Below, piece by piece: positions 39,800 through 48,308 of a stretch of DNA of 64,000 nucleotides; the stretch's first letter is position 1, and the number at the start of each line of letters is the position of its first letter. The notes under the pieces are model-generated. The model worked only from the letters and a program-made list of their open reading frames with translations. It was not told where the DNA came from and did no database searches. The DNA is from Hymenobacter aerilatus (GTDB taxonomy: Bacteria; Bacteroidota; Bacteroidia; Cytophagales; Hymenobacteraceae): NCBI RefSeq assembly GCF_022921095.1, contig NZ_CP095053.1:4692501-4756500 (forward strand). The letters run 5' to 3'. The translations under genes and the position numbers were made by a program.

Positions 39800-42340
39800 T
39801 TATTTCCCCGTCACCACCAAGGTGCCGTAGCCAGTGCCGGGTAAACCATTATTGGTGATGCCTTCCAGGGAGAGACGATATTCGCCACCTATGTCAGATG
39901 TATAGAAAGTGACGGTGGCCTCGCCATTAGCGTCTGTCACGATCTGGGGGACCCAGAACAGTGTGGCGCTACGAGTATCGTTGGGCGGAAGCTGAGCGCC
40001 GGCCTGCTGGTAGGGTGGCTGGTAGAACTCGCGTGTGGGGTAGTAGCGCGGTAGCGCGTAGGTGGCCATGCCAAGGGGAGCAGCCGCGTACGGGTCGGTG
40101 CTGGGGTCGTAGTTGGGGTTGCCGCGCTTGGTAAAGATGGCAATAACCCCAGCGCCGCCCCGCGAACCGTAAATAGCCGCTGATGGGCCTTTCAGCACCT
40201 CCACGCTTTCCACATCCTGCACCGGAAGAGAATTGACGATGCTGGCGTCCGTTTGCACCCCGTCGAGAATAAACAAGGGGGAGTTGCTGCCCATAATCGA
40301 GCTGGCGCCCCGAATCGTGACGCTCATGTCGGGCGGGCTACCCGTTACCTGCACGCCGGCTATGCGCCCCTGAATCAGCTGTAGGACGTTGATAAAGCTA
40401 TTGGCTGCCGGCACATCGGCGGTACGAATGACGGCATCGGCGCGGGAGTAAAGTCGGCGCCCATCCGAAATCTCCCGGCGGCCCCGCACGTCTACGTTTT
40501 GCAGCAGAATGCGCTTGCCATCGGGACTGTACTGGCGCTCCATCACCTGCTGCCGCTTGCTGCTTTGCAGGTAGGCTACCTCTTCCGCTGAGCCTGCTTT
40601 CAGGGGTAGGACAGGCAAGTTTTTGGCTCCCTCGGCCACCTTTTGGTCGAGCCGCACTATGGGGTTGCGCAGGCCTTTCTGGGGCTGCACGCGCACCAGC
40701 AGGCGGCTGGTGTCCTGCTCGGCAAATCCACCGAAGAAAAAGCGCCCCAGCGAGTCGGTGGTAGTGGTCATCAGCTGATTTTCGGTTCCGAAGCGTAGCA
40801 GCAGCACGGTGGCGTTGGCGGCTGGTGTTTCCTTGCTGCCCAGCAACTGCCCATTCATCACCTGGCCGCTCACGCTCAGACTCTGCTCCAGAGGGTAGGG
40901 GTAATTGCCGAAGCGGTTGGCCAGCAGCTCCTTCCACACAAACCGCCGCCAGCCCTGCGTCAGCATCAGGTTGTCGAGGGCCAGGTTGGTGTTATAGGTA
41001 GGGTTAGCAAAATAATAGCCGGGGTCTTCCACGGTGCCGCGCAGCTCGGAGGTGAGCAGCAGGTAGGAGCGAATGGTGCGCTGCTCCATAGAAGCGGGCA
41101 CCAGCTGGGCGTTGTTCACGGCCAGCGAAAACTGCCCGGCCACAGGTTGCCCTTCAGCATCCGTTACGGCCACGCGCAAGGTTACTTTCTCGCGGGGAGC
41201 ATAGCGGGCTTTATTGGGTTGCAGCGCAATGCGCAGGTCGGGCGTGGTGGCGCCCACAAAGGCCAGCCGCTCGCACCGGGCCTGGTTCTGGCTATCAAAC
41301 AAGGTGAAGTGCGCTACACCCGTCGAGAAACGGTTTTTGGGAATGCGGGCGCTGAAGGTGGTGCCCGTGCCCACCTGGCCCTGCCCGGCATAGGCTACCT
41401 GGCCGCGCACATGCGCCACCAGCGTAATGGCCTCAGCCGCAGCCGTGCCCGTACCGCCCTGACGCTGAATATATACCTGGATCTGGTCTTTCAGCTCCAT
41501 CACCTTCATGGTGAAGCCCGTGGGTAGGGCAGTGGGTAGAGGCATGGTCAGGAAAGCCCCGCCCGATTGCCGCACCGTGGCCTGGTACGTTTGCCCCGGC
41601 TCCGGCTTCAGCTGAAAGCGCCCCATACCTGCGTGCTGGCTTTTGAAGGCCACCACATCGCGCCCGCGGCTGTCTTTGATGGTGCCCGCCACGTCTACCC
41701 CCCGGCCGTTGGCATCCACCGCCTTAAAGCCGATGGTGCTTTCCAAACCCGTAACCAGATTGCCACCCTCCGGGAAAAACTGCACCGTGAGTCGGGCCGC
41801 CGCTGGTTTGTTGGCCACGCGCCCGCGCCGCTCGCCAATGGCGGGCGCCACGGCATCCAGGGGCGTGTGCCACACCGTAATCTGTTGGTCGTAAAAATAA
41901 TCGGGGCTGGTGTTGCGCATCCAGTTGGTGTAGGCGCGCACCGTGTAGCGGCCTTGCACTAGGGTGTCAGGGAGCAGGATGTCGCCGTTAGCGGTGCCGT
42001 TGCGCAGGCGCAGGAGCTGCTGCCGCACCAGCACTTGGTCAGGCGAGAGCAGGTCTACATATAGCACCCGGCTCAGCGTATCGGGGCGGTGGTTGCCAGC
42101 CTGCACCACGTAGGCTTTCAGCCACACCGTTTCGCCGGCAGCATACGTTGTTTTATCGAGGTGTAGGTAGCTTTTCTCGGGAAAGGTAGCGGCATAGAAG
42201 CGGCCCAGCTGGCGCACCAATTGCTGGATAAAGCCATCGGCCTGAGGCACCGCCCGAAAGCCCGCGAATACCAGCACCACGGCCAATAGGCTCGTTAGAA
42301 GGAACCCCGCTCGCCCGCGTGTGAAAGGAGAAGATATCAT
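39800..42340 (-). CDS. MG2-type surface protein with a TonB-plug domain but no barrel
   Basis: An 846-residue exported protein. The start at 42340 gives an N-terminal membrane segment (FLLTSLLAVVLVFAGFRAV). An MG2-like macroglobulin domain follows (SYLHLDKTTYAAGETVWLKAYV, GRYTVRAYTNWMRN), then further Ig/MG-like domains (RIALQPNKARYAPREKVTLRVAV) and a carboxypeptidase-regulatory-like region (ATVLLLRFG, TDSLGRFFFGGF). Residues about 635-740 read as a TonB-dependent-receptor plug (FINVLQLIQGRIAGVQV, VTIRGASSIMG, PLFILDGVQ, VESVEVLKGPSAAIYG, GGAGVIAIFTK). Only about 80 residues remain after the plug, ending in another Ig-like strand set (VTFYTSDIGGEYRLSLEG), so no 22-strand barrel is present. 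Such proteins are known in Bacteroidota, with no defined role. It is probably in the periplasm, tethered to the inner membrane or outer leaflet. Confidence 0.82.
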   Translation of the reverse strand: MISSPFTRGRAGFLLTSLLAVVLVFAGFRAVPQADGFIQQLVRQLGRFYAATFPEKSYLHLDKTTYAAGETVWLKAYVVQAGNHRPDTLSRVLYVDLLSPDQVLVRQQLLRLRNGTANGDILLPDTLVQGRYTVRAYTNWMRNTSPDYFYDQQITVWHTPLDAVAPAIGERRGRVANKPAAARLTVQFFPEGGNLVTGLESTIGFKAVDANGRGVDVAGTIKDSRGRDVVAFKSQHAGMGRFQLKPEPGQTYQATVRQSGGAFLTMPLPTALPTGFTMKVMELKDQIQVYIQRQGGTGTAAAEAITLVAHVRGQVAYAGQGQVGTGTTFSARIPKNRFSTGVAHFTLFDSQNQARCERLAFVGATTPDLRIALQPNKARYAPREKVTLRVAVTDAEGQPVAGQFSLAVNNAQLVPASMEQRTIRSYLLLTSELRGTVEDPGYYFANPTYNTNLALDNLMLTQGWRRFVWKELLANRFGNYPYPLEQSLSVSGQVMNGQLLGSKETPAANATVLLLRFGTENQLMTTTTDSLGRFFFGGFAEQDTSRLLVRVQPQKGLRNPIVRLDQKVAEGAKNLPVLPLKAGSAEEVAYLQSSKRQQVMERQYSPDGKRILLQNVDVRGRREISDGRRLYSRADAVIRTADVPAANSFINVLQLIQGRIAGVQVTGSPPDMSVTIRGASSIMGSNSPLFILDGVQTDASIVNSLPVQDVESVEVLKGPSAAIYGSRGGAGVIAIFTKRGNPNYDPSTDPYAAAPLGMATYALPRYYPTREFYQPPYQQAGAQLPPNDTRSATLFWVPQIVTDANGEATVTFYTSDIGGEYRLSLEGITNNGLPGTGYGTLVVTGK

Positions 42341-42386
42341 ATAGTCTACGTTGGAATCGACAGAAAATACCACTGGCTACGGCCAG

Positions 42387-42557
42387 CTATTCATCCAACG
42401 ATGAGGGTAGGGGCATCCGTTCCTGCTTCACTTTCAACGTGAGATAGGTATGCAGTACCAACAGTACCCGTACCGTCAGTACAAACAGCACAAGCCCTGC
42501 TAGCAGGTAAAAAATGGGAATAATAAACGCGAGTTGAAAAACCAGACCACTATCCAT
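42387..42557 (-). CDS. Small single- or double-pass membrane protein
   Basis: A 56-residue reading frame with a long hydrophobic stretch (about residues 5-40: LVFQLAFIIPIFYLLAGLVL and onward) followed by a polar, basic C-terminus (KVKQERMPLPSSLDE). The codon at 42557 is ATG. It sits 46 bases upstream of the MG2-plug gene on the same strand, so it could be the first gene of that operon. No family was recognised. Composition and position, rather than homology, support it. Confidence 0.5.
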   Translation of the reverse strand: MDSGLVFQLAFIIPIFYLLAGLVLFVLTVRVLLVLHTYLTLKVKQERMPLPSSLDE

Positions 42558-42715
42558 AACGCAGAACAAAGTGAATAAAGAAGATTAGCTGTTTCTAATA
42601 TAAGCAAACGAACAGGCGTGCCTCGCGTTGACGACTTTTTCCTTTTTTTTAATATTCGCATCTAATTCAGTAGCAAGACTAGGTTGTCGTCATTTGCAGA
42701 TAAGCACATACGGGT

Positions 42716-43423
42716 ATGATAAGAGCGTACATACTTCTGATTAGTAGTGTGTTGTTGGGCGGTTGCAGCGCCCGCACCTACGCCACCCGCGACGTTAATC
42801 AGTCGGTGTTGGCCACGCACCGCACAGTGGCCATTTTGCCCTTTGAGGTAGAGCTAGACCGCCTACGCACGCAAGACATTGTGTACCACGGCACTGGCAA
42901 CCCCACGCCGGAGCAGATAGCCCAGCGCCAGCAGCAGTGGACCGAAGAACAGCGTCAAGCGCGCGAAACCCTGGCTTATGATCTGCAACGCAGTCTGCAC
43001 AACCAGGTGCAAACCGCAAAAAAACGGGGCTCATACCCTGTAGTGTTTCAGTCAGTTGGCGATACCAACGAGCGTCTGCGCGCCGCCGGCATCACCTACG
43101 ACAATCTATTTGAGCACTCTATGACAGAGTTGCAGCAGGCCTTAGGCGTCGATGCGGTGCTGTCGGGGTCGGCTACGCTCTACCAACCCATGCCCAACGG
43201 GGTAGCTGTGGCCGCGCACCTGCTCAGTAATACCCCGTTGCTGCTGGGCGGGCCGCTCACCGGCAACGTGGTCACGGCCAACCTCACGGTGCACGACTGC
43301 CGCAGTGGGGAGCTGGTCTGGCGTTTCAACTACGAGCGTACGGGCAGTACCACCCTACCCACCGCCGAGGCATTGGTGAAGCAGCTGCTTCGTCCCGCAA
43401 CTAAAACCTTCCCCTACCGGTAG
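42716..43423 (+). CDS. Lipoprotein of unknown function
   Basis: A 235-residue exported lipoprotein (lipobox LLGGC, Cys16). The body starts HRTVAILPFEVELDRLRTQDIVYHGTG, a form seen in proteins that resemble the nucleotide-free Rossmann-like domain of CsgG/GNA1162-type lipoproteins. It continues with a charged helix (EQIAQRQQQWTEEQRQARETL), the segment QQALGVDAVLSGSATLYQP and a final beta pattern ANLTVHDCRSGELVWRFNYE. The layout (an ILPF strand, a 'VDAVLSG' strand and a 'GELVWR' strand) is typical of outer-membrane-assembly lipoproteins of the CsgG/DUF799 group. That assignment is structural guesswork. The exosortase-like gene follows on the same strand after 180 bases. Confidence 0.72.
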   Translation: MIRAYILLISSVLLGGCSARTYATRDVNQSVLATHRTVAILPFEVELDRLRTQDIVYHGTGNPTPEQIAQRQQQWTEEQRQARETLAYDLQRSLHNQVQTAKKRGSYPVVFQSVGDTNERLRAAGITYDNLFEHSMTELQQALGVDAVLSGSATLYQPMPNGVAVAAHLLSNTPLLLGGPLTGNVVTANLTVHDCRSGELVWRFNYERTGSTTLPTAEALVKQLLRPATKTFPYR

Positions 43424-43603
43424 CAGCGGCAGCATAGTTTTCCAAGAATAAGCCCAGTCAGGAAAATCAAGGGTGTTACAGCTATAAAAAATGCAAAATT
43501 CCTGCTTCAGTACCAAGAAAATCAGGTGCTGGCTTGAACTGGCGGGGCTTTTGCATTCAGACAATGCCAACCGACTTTTTTCGGGTGCGCATTCCTGCTT
43601 TTT

Positions 43604-44137
43604 ATGCTTTTTCCTATTTCCAAAGTTGATTTCAGCATCTGGCGCCGCTTTCTGCTGCTGGCGGCCGGATTCTATTTGCTCTGGTTTTTTGGCTACGAGC
43701 AGTGGCTAGGTCCCGATGGCCGCCTCGATGCCTTGCTCACAGCCAACATGGCCGATAGCAGTGCCGTGCTGCTGCGCGTGGCGGGCTTTGCGGCTACCGT
43801 GGGCGCCAATCCTATGCTGGTGCTCATGGATATGCGGCCGTTCGTTTATATCGGTTCGCCCTACAACGGGTTGGCTATCTACGCGTTGTTTGCGGGCTTC
43901 ATTCTGGCCTACCCTGGTCCTACCCGCACCCGGCTATGGCTGATTCCGGTGGGCATAGCCGGGCTCTATCTGCTCAACCTGCTGCGTGTGGGCGTGCTGG
44001 TTGTCAACCAGTACTATGCGTACCGCGCCGTGGCATTCAGCTATTATTATGGCATCCTAACGGTGCTGGTATACGGCTGCATTGTTAGCCTATGGCTGTA
44101 CTGGATTAGGCAGCAGCCCCAGCCGAAAGCTGAGTAA
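43604..44137 (+). CDS. Exosortase/archaeosortase-like membrane protein lacking catalytic Cys and His
   Basis: A 177-residue inner-membrane protein with about six hydrophobic segments. It aligns by eye with the exosortase core: YNGLAIYALFAGFILAYPG matches the family segment that normally carries the catalytic Cys (x-Cys-Asn/Ser-Gly/Ala-Leu), NLLRVGVLVVNQYY matches the Arg segment (Arg128 is present), and FSYYYGILTVLVYG matches the His segment. At the Cys position there is Tyr87 and at the His position Tyr149, both read clearly from the DNA (TAC and TAT). Standard exosortases cleave and attach surface proteins, so this copy should not be a normal transpeptidase. The exosortase family match rests on pattern only. 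It ends in a strong terminator shared with the fasciclin gene. Confidence 0.68.
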   Translation: MLFPISKVDFSIWRRFLLLAAGFYLLWFFGYEQWLGPDGRLDALLTANMADSSAVLLRVAGFAATVGANPMLVLMDMRPFVYIGSPYNGLAIYALFAGFILAYPGPTRTRLWLIPVGIAGLYLLNLLRVGVLVVNQYYAYRAVAFSYYYGILTVLVYGCIVSLWLYWIRQQPQPKAE

Positions 44138-44155
44138 GCGCCTCCTCTATATCAT

Positions 44156-44194
44156 AAAAAAGGCCCTGCGTACACCGTACGCAGGGCCTTTTTT
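44156..44194. terminator. Strong bidirectional terminator
   Basis: An 18-base perfect stem, AAAAAAGGCCCTGCGTAC (44156-44173) with its mirror at 44177-44194 and a 3-base loop. A- and T-runs at the two feet serve the exosortase-like gene and the convergent fasciclin gene. Confidence 0.95.
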
Positions 44195-44231
44195 GTATAG
44201 GGAACAGGGAGAGTGAAAAGCTGGAGTGCCT

Positions 44232-44810
44232 CTATTTCGGCATCAATACCTTGTCAAGTACGTGTATCACGCCGTTGCTCTGCAGCACATCATAGGTAGA
44301 AATGCTGGCTACGTTGCCGGCCTCGTCGATGAGCACTACGTTTTTGGGGCCGTTCATCATGGCCGTCAGCGTGCCGCCGCTCACCGTTTTGAAGGAGGCT
44401 TTTCCTTTGCCCGCTTTGATAGCAGCCATAATCTTATCGGCCGTCATGTTGCCGGCTACTACGTGGTAGGTCAGCACCTTGGTGAGGGTAGCCTTGTTCT
44501 CAGGCTTCAGCAACGTTTCTACAGTGCCGGCAGGTAGATTCTCAAATGCATCGTTTACTGGCGCAAATACCGTGAAAGGACCTTTGCCCTGCAAGGTTTC
44601 TACTAGCCCGGCAGCTTTTACGGCGGCTACCAGCGTCGTATGATCCGCTGAGTTAACAGCATTAGCTACAATATTTTTGGAGGGCAGCATGGCCTGGCCA
44701 CCTACCATCACGCTTGTAGGAGAAAGCTGGGCTTGTTGGGCCACAGCAGAGGTAGCAGAGGCAGCGCCCAGCAAGGCCACGAAGGCGAAGGAAAACAACT
44801 GTTTTTTCAT
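44232..44810 (-). CDS. Secreted fasciclin-domain protein
   Basis: A 192-residue exported protein. The ATG at 44810 follows a GTG one codon upstream. The signal peptide is KKQLFSFAFVALLGAASATSAVAQ. Residues about 45-190 form one complete FAS1 domain with both family boxes: FTVFAPVNDAFENLPAG (H1 box) and NGVIHVLDKVLMPK (H2 box), with YHVV in between. FAS1 domains mediate adhesion or polymer contact at the surface or in the periplasm. The bacterial single-domain type is often associated with stress or symbiosis. It has its own strong terminator and a 229-base upstream region without genes. Confidence 0.93.
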   Translation of the reverse strand: MKKQLFSFAFVALLGAASATSAVAQQAQLSPTSVMVGGQAMLPSKNIVANAVNSADHTTLVAAVKAAGLVETLQGKGPFTVFAPVNDAFENLPAGTVETLLKPENKATLTKVLTYHVVAGNMTADKIMAAIKAGKGKASFKTVSGGTLTAMMNGPKNVVLIDEAGNVASISTYDVLQSNGVIHVLDKVLMPK

Positions 44811-44980
44811 CACGGAGGGAGGTAGGAAAATGGAGGGAAGAAAAGAAATTATCTAGGGAGAGTACTACTTGCAAGTCTGGTCTCACCTACGCTGCCCTGC
44901 TACGTTTCGGATTTAGCTGTTCATCTGTTTTTCTGTTCAGCGGCGCCTGCGTACCATCTGGTCAGTACTTTGCCAAGCAC

Positions 44981-45016
44981 AAAAAAGCCCCTTCCAACAA
45001 GTGAAAGAGGCTTTTA
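44981..45016 (-). terminator. Terminator after the DUF4136 gene
   Basis: On the minus strand AAAAGCC, TCTTTC and GGAAGG with GGCTTTTTT form an imperfect stem around an ACTTGTT loop and end in a T-run, 24 bases after the gene's stop codon. Confidence 0.8.
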
Positions 45017-45039
45017 TGGTTGAGGTGGTTCTTTGAAAA

Positions 45040-45639
45040 TTACGATTTCTGAGCCGGAAATTTTTCCAAAATATCGCGCGCTGATTCGGAGAACTGTTTA
45101 CCGAAGCTGGCTGGGTTGTTCACGGGGTCGGCAATGGAGCCACGCCATACCAAGTCGTTGTTACTGGCATCAATGATGTCTACAATCATCGTTCCCTCCT
45201 TGTATTGTTCGGTACGGTAGCCGGTGTTGAAGTAAGCCGGAGAGTACCAATAGCCGTAGTTGATGGGCAGGAAGCCCCCGCGGTACGACACGGCATAGGG
45301 GTAGGCAAAGCCCGGCGCGGGCGGATTAGAAACCGTACGCTCGGCGTCCTCCACGTACAGATGATACGTGATGTAGAAGTCTGGCTTGGCATTGCCGCTC
45401 ACCTGGCGAATACCACGGTTGGTCAACTCCTGGTTGATGGCGCCCTGAATCATCTCGTCAGCCAAGCTGCTTTTGTAGATGGGGTTGGCGTCGCCGGTGG
45501 TTTTTACATCTGTCTTGGCCCAGTCGTAGGTGCGAAAGCGGCTGAAGTTGACGCCCTGCTTTTCCTGCACGTTCACGGAAGAGCAACTGCTCAACCAAGC
45601 TACCAGCAGCAAGCAGAAAATACTTATGGAAAATTTCAT
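45040..45639 (-). CDS. DUF4136 lipoprotein
   Basis: A 199-residue exported lipoprotein (lipobox WLSSC, Cys19). The mature part fits the DUF4136 family: FSRFRTYDWAKTD near the start, MIQGAINQELTNRGIRQV, PDFYITYHLYVED, an aromatic-rich YGYWYSPAYF loop, TMIVDIIDASNNDLVWRGS and a final KQFSESARDILEKFP helix. The family is common in Bacteroidota and Proteobacteria envelopes and has no proven function. It is monocistronic, with a terminator downstream and an AT-rich upstream stretch. Confidence 0.88.
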   Translation of the reverse strand: MKFSISIFCLLLVAWLSSCSSVNVQEKQGVNFSRFRTYDWAKTDVKTTGDANPIYKSSLADEMIQGAINQELTNRGIRQVSGNAKPDFYITYHLYVEDAERTVSNPPAPGFAYPYAVSYRGGFLPINYGYWYSPAYFNTGYRTEQYKEGTMIVDIIDASNNDLVWRGSIADPVNNPASFGKQFSESARDILEKFPAQKS

Positions 45640-45948
45640 GATTTTAAGAGTAAATAGGATGAGAAACAGTTACTTGACCAATACTCTTTTTAACAAATGA
45701 GGTTGCGCTGGGCGGGTGGGCGAAAATTCTGCGCTAACCCAAAGCAGGACTGTTCGCGTATGATAGCGCGCAAGATGTCATGACTAGCTTCTCTGCAGTG
45801 CCAGCTACCAGGTAGCGGGCGGGGTGATAAGATTTTTTGGGTTGACAGACAACGTCTTATCACAGTCTTTGCTTGTGCCTGCAACCATTGGCCTGCTGTC
45901 GGACTCTTCTCCTGAAAGTATGCAGTTCTACTATTTATTTCCGTGATT
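45640..45948. other. Gene-free interval with one inverted repeat
   Basis: No coding sequence is seen. GTGATAAGA (45824-45832) and TCTTATCAC (45855-45863) form a 9-base inverted repeat with a 22-base spacer, about 85 bases before the META-like gene. It could be an operator or a weak hairpin. On the left, TTTG and TATTGG words on the minus strand (45665-45700) may belong to the DUF4136 promoter. Confidence 0.35.
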
Positions 45949-46395
45949 ATGCCACTGCGTCTCGTACTGTGCGTCTGCACTTTCTTGGGAGCGGGGTTTT
46001 TCTGCGCCGATAACCAGCCGGCCCAGGCCACCACGCCGGCCCCCGTGGCAGTGCAGTGGGAGCTGCGCCTGCTAGATGGACAGCCTGTGAGCCGGCACCA
46101 TCGCTACCTCGACAAGGCCCTGCTACCTACCTTGCCCGCGAGCACGGCGCCGGCTAAAGCTACGCCCCGTACGGGCGCTTGCCTACCCTCTTTTGGCACG
46201 CAGCTAGCTGGTACCATGCGTCTGATTATCACCATGCTAGAAGCTGATAACTCTGCCCTTGATTTTGGTCTGCGCTACCTAAGCCTGCTCCACGACGTGA
46301 GAACATACGAGCTGCATGGCAACCAGCTCTGCCTCTACGATGCCGACCGCTTGGCTCCCCGACTGGTTTTTGTTGCGGCCTCACCTTCGTCTTAA
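45949..46395 (+). CDS. Small exported protein, META/HslJ-like
   Basis: A 148-residue exported protein. The ATG at 45949 follows an in-frame GTG at 45943. The signal peptide includes CVCTFLGAGFFCADNQPAQA, possibly with a lipobox-like Cys. The mature part starts VQWELRLLDGQPVS and ends YELHGNQLCLYDADRLAPRLVFVA, the layout of META (HslJ-like) domains: a Trp-x-Leu opening strand and a closing strand pair with a short loop. The centre (GTMRLIITMLEADNSALDFGLRYL) also fits. The assignment is tentative because family glycines are partly missing. It is followed immediately by a very strong terminator. Confidence 0.6.
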   Translation: MPLRLVLCVCTFLGAGFFCADNQPAQATTPAPVAVQWELRLLDGQPVSRHHRYLDKALLPTLPASTAPAKATPRTGACLPSFGTQLAGTMRLIITMLEADNSALDFGLRYLSLLHDVRTYELHGNQLCLYDADRLAPRLVFVAASPSS

Positions 46396-46398
46396 GTC

Positions 46399-46442
46399 CA
46401 TAGCAAAGCGCCGGAAAGAAGTCTTTCCGGCGCTTTGCTATG
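46399..46442. terminator. Very strong bidirectional terminator
   Basis: A stem of up to 21 base pairs, CATAGCAAAGCGCCGGAAAG (46399-46418, continuing one base) with its mirror at 46422-46442. It lies between convergent genes. Confidence 0.93.
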
Positions 46443-46463
46443 TAAATAATGTGCAGCTGCTAC

Positions 46464-46865
46464 TTAATTGCTCCCGCCGGCCCAGCGGCGGGCGTCCTCC
46501 ACGCTGGCAAAATGCTTGGTATCGAAGGGTACGTGGGCCGAGGCGCGGGTGAGGATATTGTCGATGCCCATTTGGTTGAGCGCGTCGTTGGAGACCACGA
46601 CTGCCAGGCGGGCAACACCCAGCTTCTTGAACTCCGGAAACCACTCCTGATTCATCCAGTCCTGATCGGTGGGCCGGATGGTGCGCATCCGGGTGTTGTT
46701 GCCAATCCAGCCCCGCACGTGGTGCTGCCGGCCCAGGCGCAGGGCCTCCAGCAACGAGGAACGTATCTGCTGGCTGTTGGCAAAGTCCAGCCACTCGGTT
46801 TCGAGCACCCGCGTCTGCTCATCCAATAAGATGGTGAGGTAGGGAGCAGTAAATAGCACTTTCAT
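46464..46865 (-). CDS. STAS-like cytoplasmic protein
   Basis: A 133-residue protein without signal peptide. The ATG at 46865 gives KVLFTAPYLTILLDEQTRVLETEW, a strand-turn-strand opening common in the Bacteroidota SpoIIAA/STAS-like proteins. LRLGRQHHVRGWIGNNTRMR, LGVARLAVVVSNDALNQMGI and FDTKHFASVEDARRWAGG complete an alternating alpha/beta pattern ending in the helix typical of the family. These proteins are presumed regulators or sensors with unknown partners. An in-frame upstream extension of 27 residues looks non-coding. It is alone and convergent with the META-like gene across the terminator at 46399. Confidence 0.65.
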   Translation of the reverse strand: MKVLFTAPYLTILLDEQTRVLETEWLDFANSQQIRSSLLEALRLGRQHHVRGWIGNNTRMRTIRPTDQDWMNQEWFPEFKKLGVARLAVVVSNDALNQMGIDNILTRASAHVPFDTKHFASVEDARRWAGGSN

Positions 46866-47093
46866 AACAACACGGCAAGCAGGGAGGGCAGTCAGATGGG
46901 CGGACTGCGGCGGCCGGCCAGCTACTAAAAGCATGCAAAGATGCACACGCTCTGACTGATAAAAAATGGTTGTGCCAAATCATAAACAAATAATATGCTA
47001 TTGCTTTAGAAAGAGGAAGAATCTTGGTGGTATGCCCTGCCTTTTCCTGACTTAAACCACTTATTTCCTGCCGAAGGCCCCTACCTTGTAGAT

Positions 47094-48260
47094 ATGAACT
47101 TTACGTCGAAGCTGCCCGATGTGGGCACCAGTATATTCTCGGTAATGACCCAATTGGCGCAGGACCACGACGCCATCAACCTGGCGCAGGGTTTCCCCGA
47201 TTTCGACCCGCCCCAGAACCTAACCGAGGCACTGGCCCGCCACGCCCGCGCGGCTGGCCAGCAGCAGTACGCGCCCATGCCCGGCCTGCCACGGCTGCGC
47301 GAGCTCATCAGCCAGAAAACCGCTGCGCTCTACCAAGTGCCTGCCCCCGATCCAGCCTCCGAAATCACCATCACCAGCGGGGCCACCGAAGGGCTGTATG
47401 CGGTGCTGGCGGCCACCGTATGCCCCGGCGACGAGGTGCTGGTGCTGGAGCCGGCCTACGACCTCTACGGGCCAGCCATTCGGCTGCAGGGCGGCACGCC
47501 CGTATACGTGCCCCTGCGCCTACCCCATTTCCGCCCCGACTGGGATCATGTGGCGGCTTGCCTTACACCGCGCACCCGCCTTATCCTGCTCAACACGCCC
47601 CACAACCCCAGCGGCGCCGTGCTCACGGCCCAGGACCTGGATACGCTGGCCGGGCTTCTCGAAAACACGGATACGCTGGTGCTGAGCGACGAGGTGTATG
47701 AGCACCTGGTGTTCGACGGGGTGGCGCACCGCAGCGTGTTGCAGCACCCCACCCTGGCAGCGCGGGCGTTTGTGCTGTCGTCGTTCGGCAAAACGTACCA
47801 TGCTACGGGTTGGAAGGTAGGCTACTGCATTGCGCCCGCGCTGCTCACAGCCGAGGTGCGCCGCGTGCATCAGTTTCTGACCTTCAGCGTGAACACACCC
47901 ACCCAGCACGCCCTGGCCGATGTGCTGGCGGAGGCTGACCACTACCGCGAGCTACCTGCTTTCTACCAGCAAAAGCGCGACCTGTTTGCCGAGCTGCTGC
48001 GCGGCACGGGCTTGGAGCTGCTACCCGCTGCCGGAGCCTATTTTCTACTGGCGCGCTACGCCGCCCTAGCCCCACACGAGCCCGATACAACGTTTGCCCA
48101 CCGCCTCACCCGCGAGGCCGGCGTGGCCGTGGTACCGGTTTCGGCCTTCTACCACGATGGGCGAGATGAGGGTCTGGTACGGTTCTGCTTTGCCAAGCGT
48201 GCCGAAACCCTGCAGGAAGCGGCCGCGCGATTGCACGCTTTCAGTAAAAGATACGTATAA
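47094..48260 (+). CDS. Methionine aminotransferase (YbdL/KAT-like)
   Basis: A 388-residue fold-type I PLP enzyme of the class I/II aminotransferases. The opening (SKLPDVGTSIFSVMTQLAQDHDAINLAQGFPDFD) is diagnostic of the YbdL/kynurenine-aminotransferase branch that transaminates methionine or aromatic amino acids. Other landmarks are ITSGATEGLYAVL, LEPAYDLYGPA, NTPHNPSGAVL (PLP-binding Asn), LSDEVYEH (Asp) and SSFGKTYHATGWK with Lys233 as the Schiff-base residue. The Arg for the substrate carboxylate lies in LVRFCFAKR. With the omega-amidase gene 48 bases downstream it forms a plausible methionine-salvage pair in which ketomethylthiobutyrate is transaminated by glutamine. A TACCTTGT word (47082) resembles a -7 element. 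Confidence 0.9.
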   Translation: MNFTSKLPDVGTSIFSVMTQLAQDHDAINLAQGFPDFDPPQNLTEALARHARAAGQQQYAPMPGLPRLRELISQKTAALYQVPAPDPASEITITSGATEGLYAVLAATVCPGDEVLVLEPAYDLYGPAIRLQGGTPVYVPLRLPHFRPDWDHVAACLTPRTRLILLNTPHNPSGAVLTAQDLDTLAGLLENTDTLVLSDEVYEHLVFDGVAHRSVLQHPTLAARAFVLSSFGKTYHATGWKVGYCIAPALLTAEVRRVHQFLTFSVNTPTQHALADVLAEADHYRELPAFYQQKRDLFAELLRGTGLELLPAAGAYFLLARYAALAPHEPDTTFAHRLTREAGVAVVPVSAFYHDGRDEGLVRFCFAKRAETLQEAAARLHAFSKRYV

Positions 48261-48308
48261 AAAATTATTTCTTACTTTCGGCATAATTTATCATAAATAA
48301 ATACCAAA

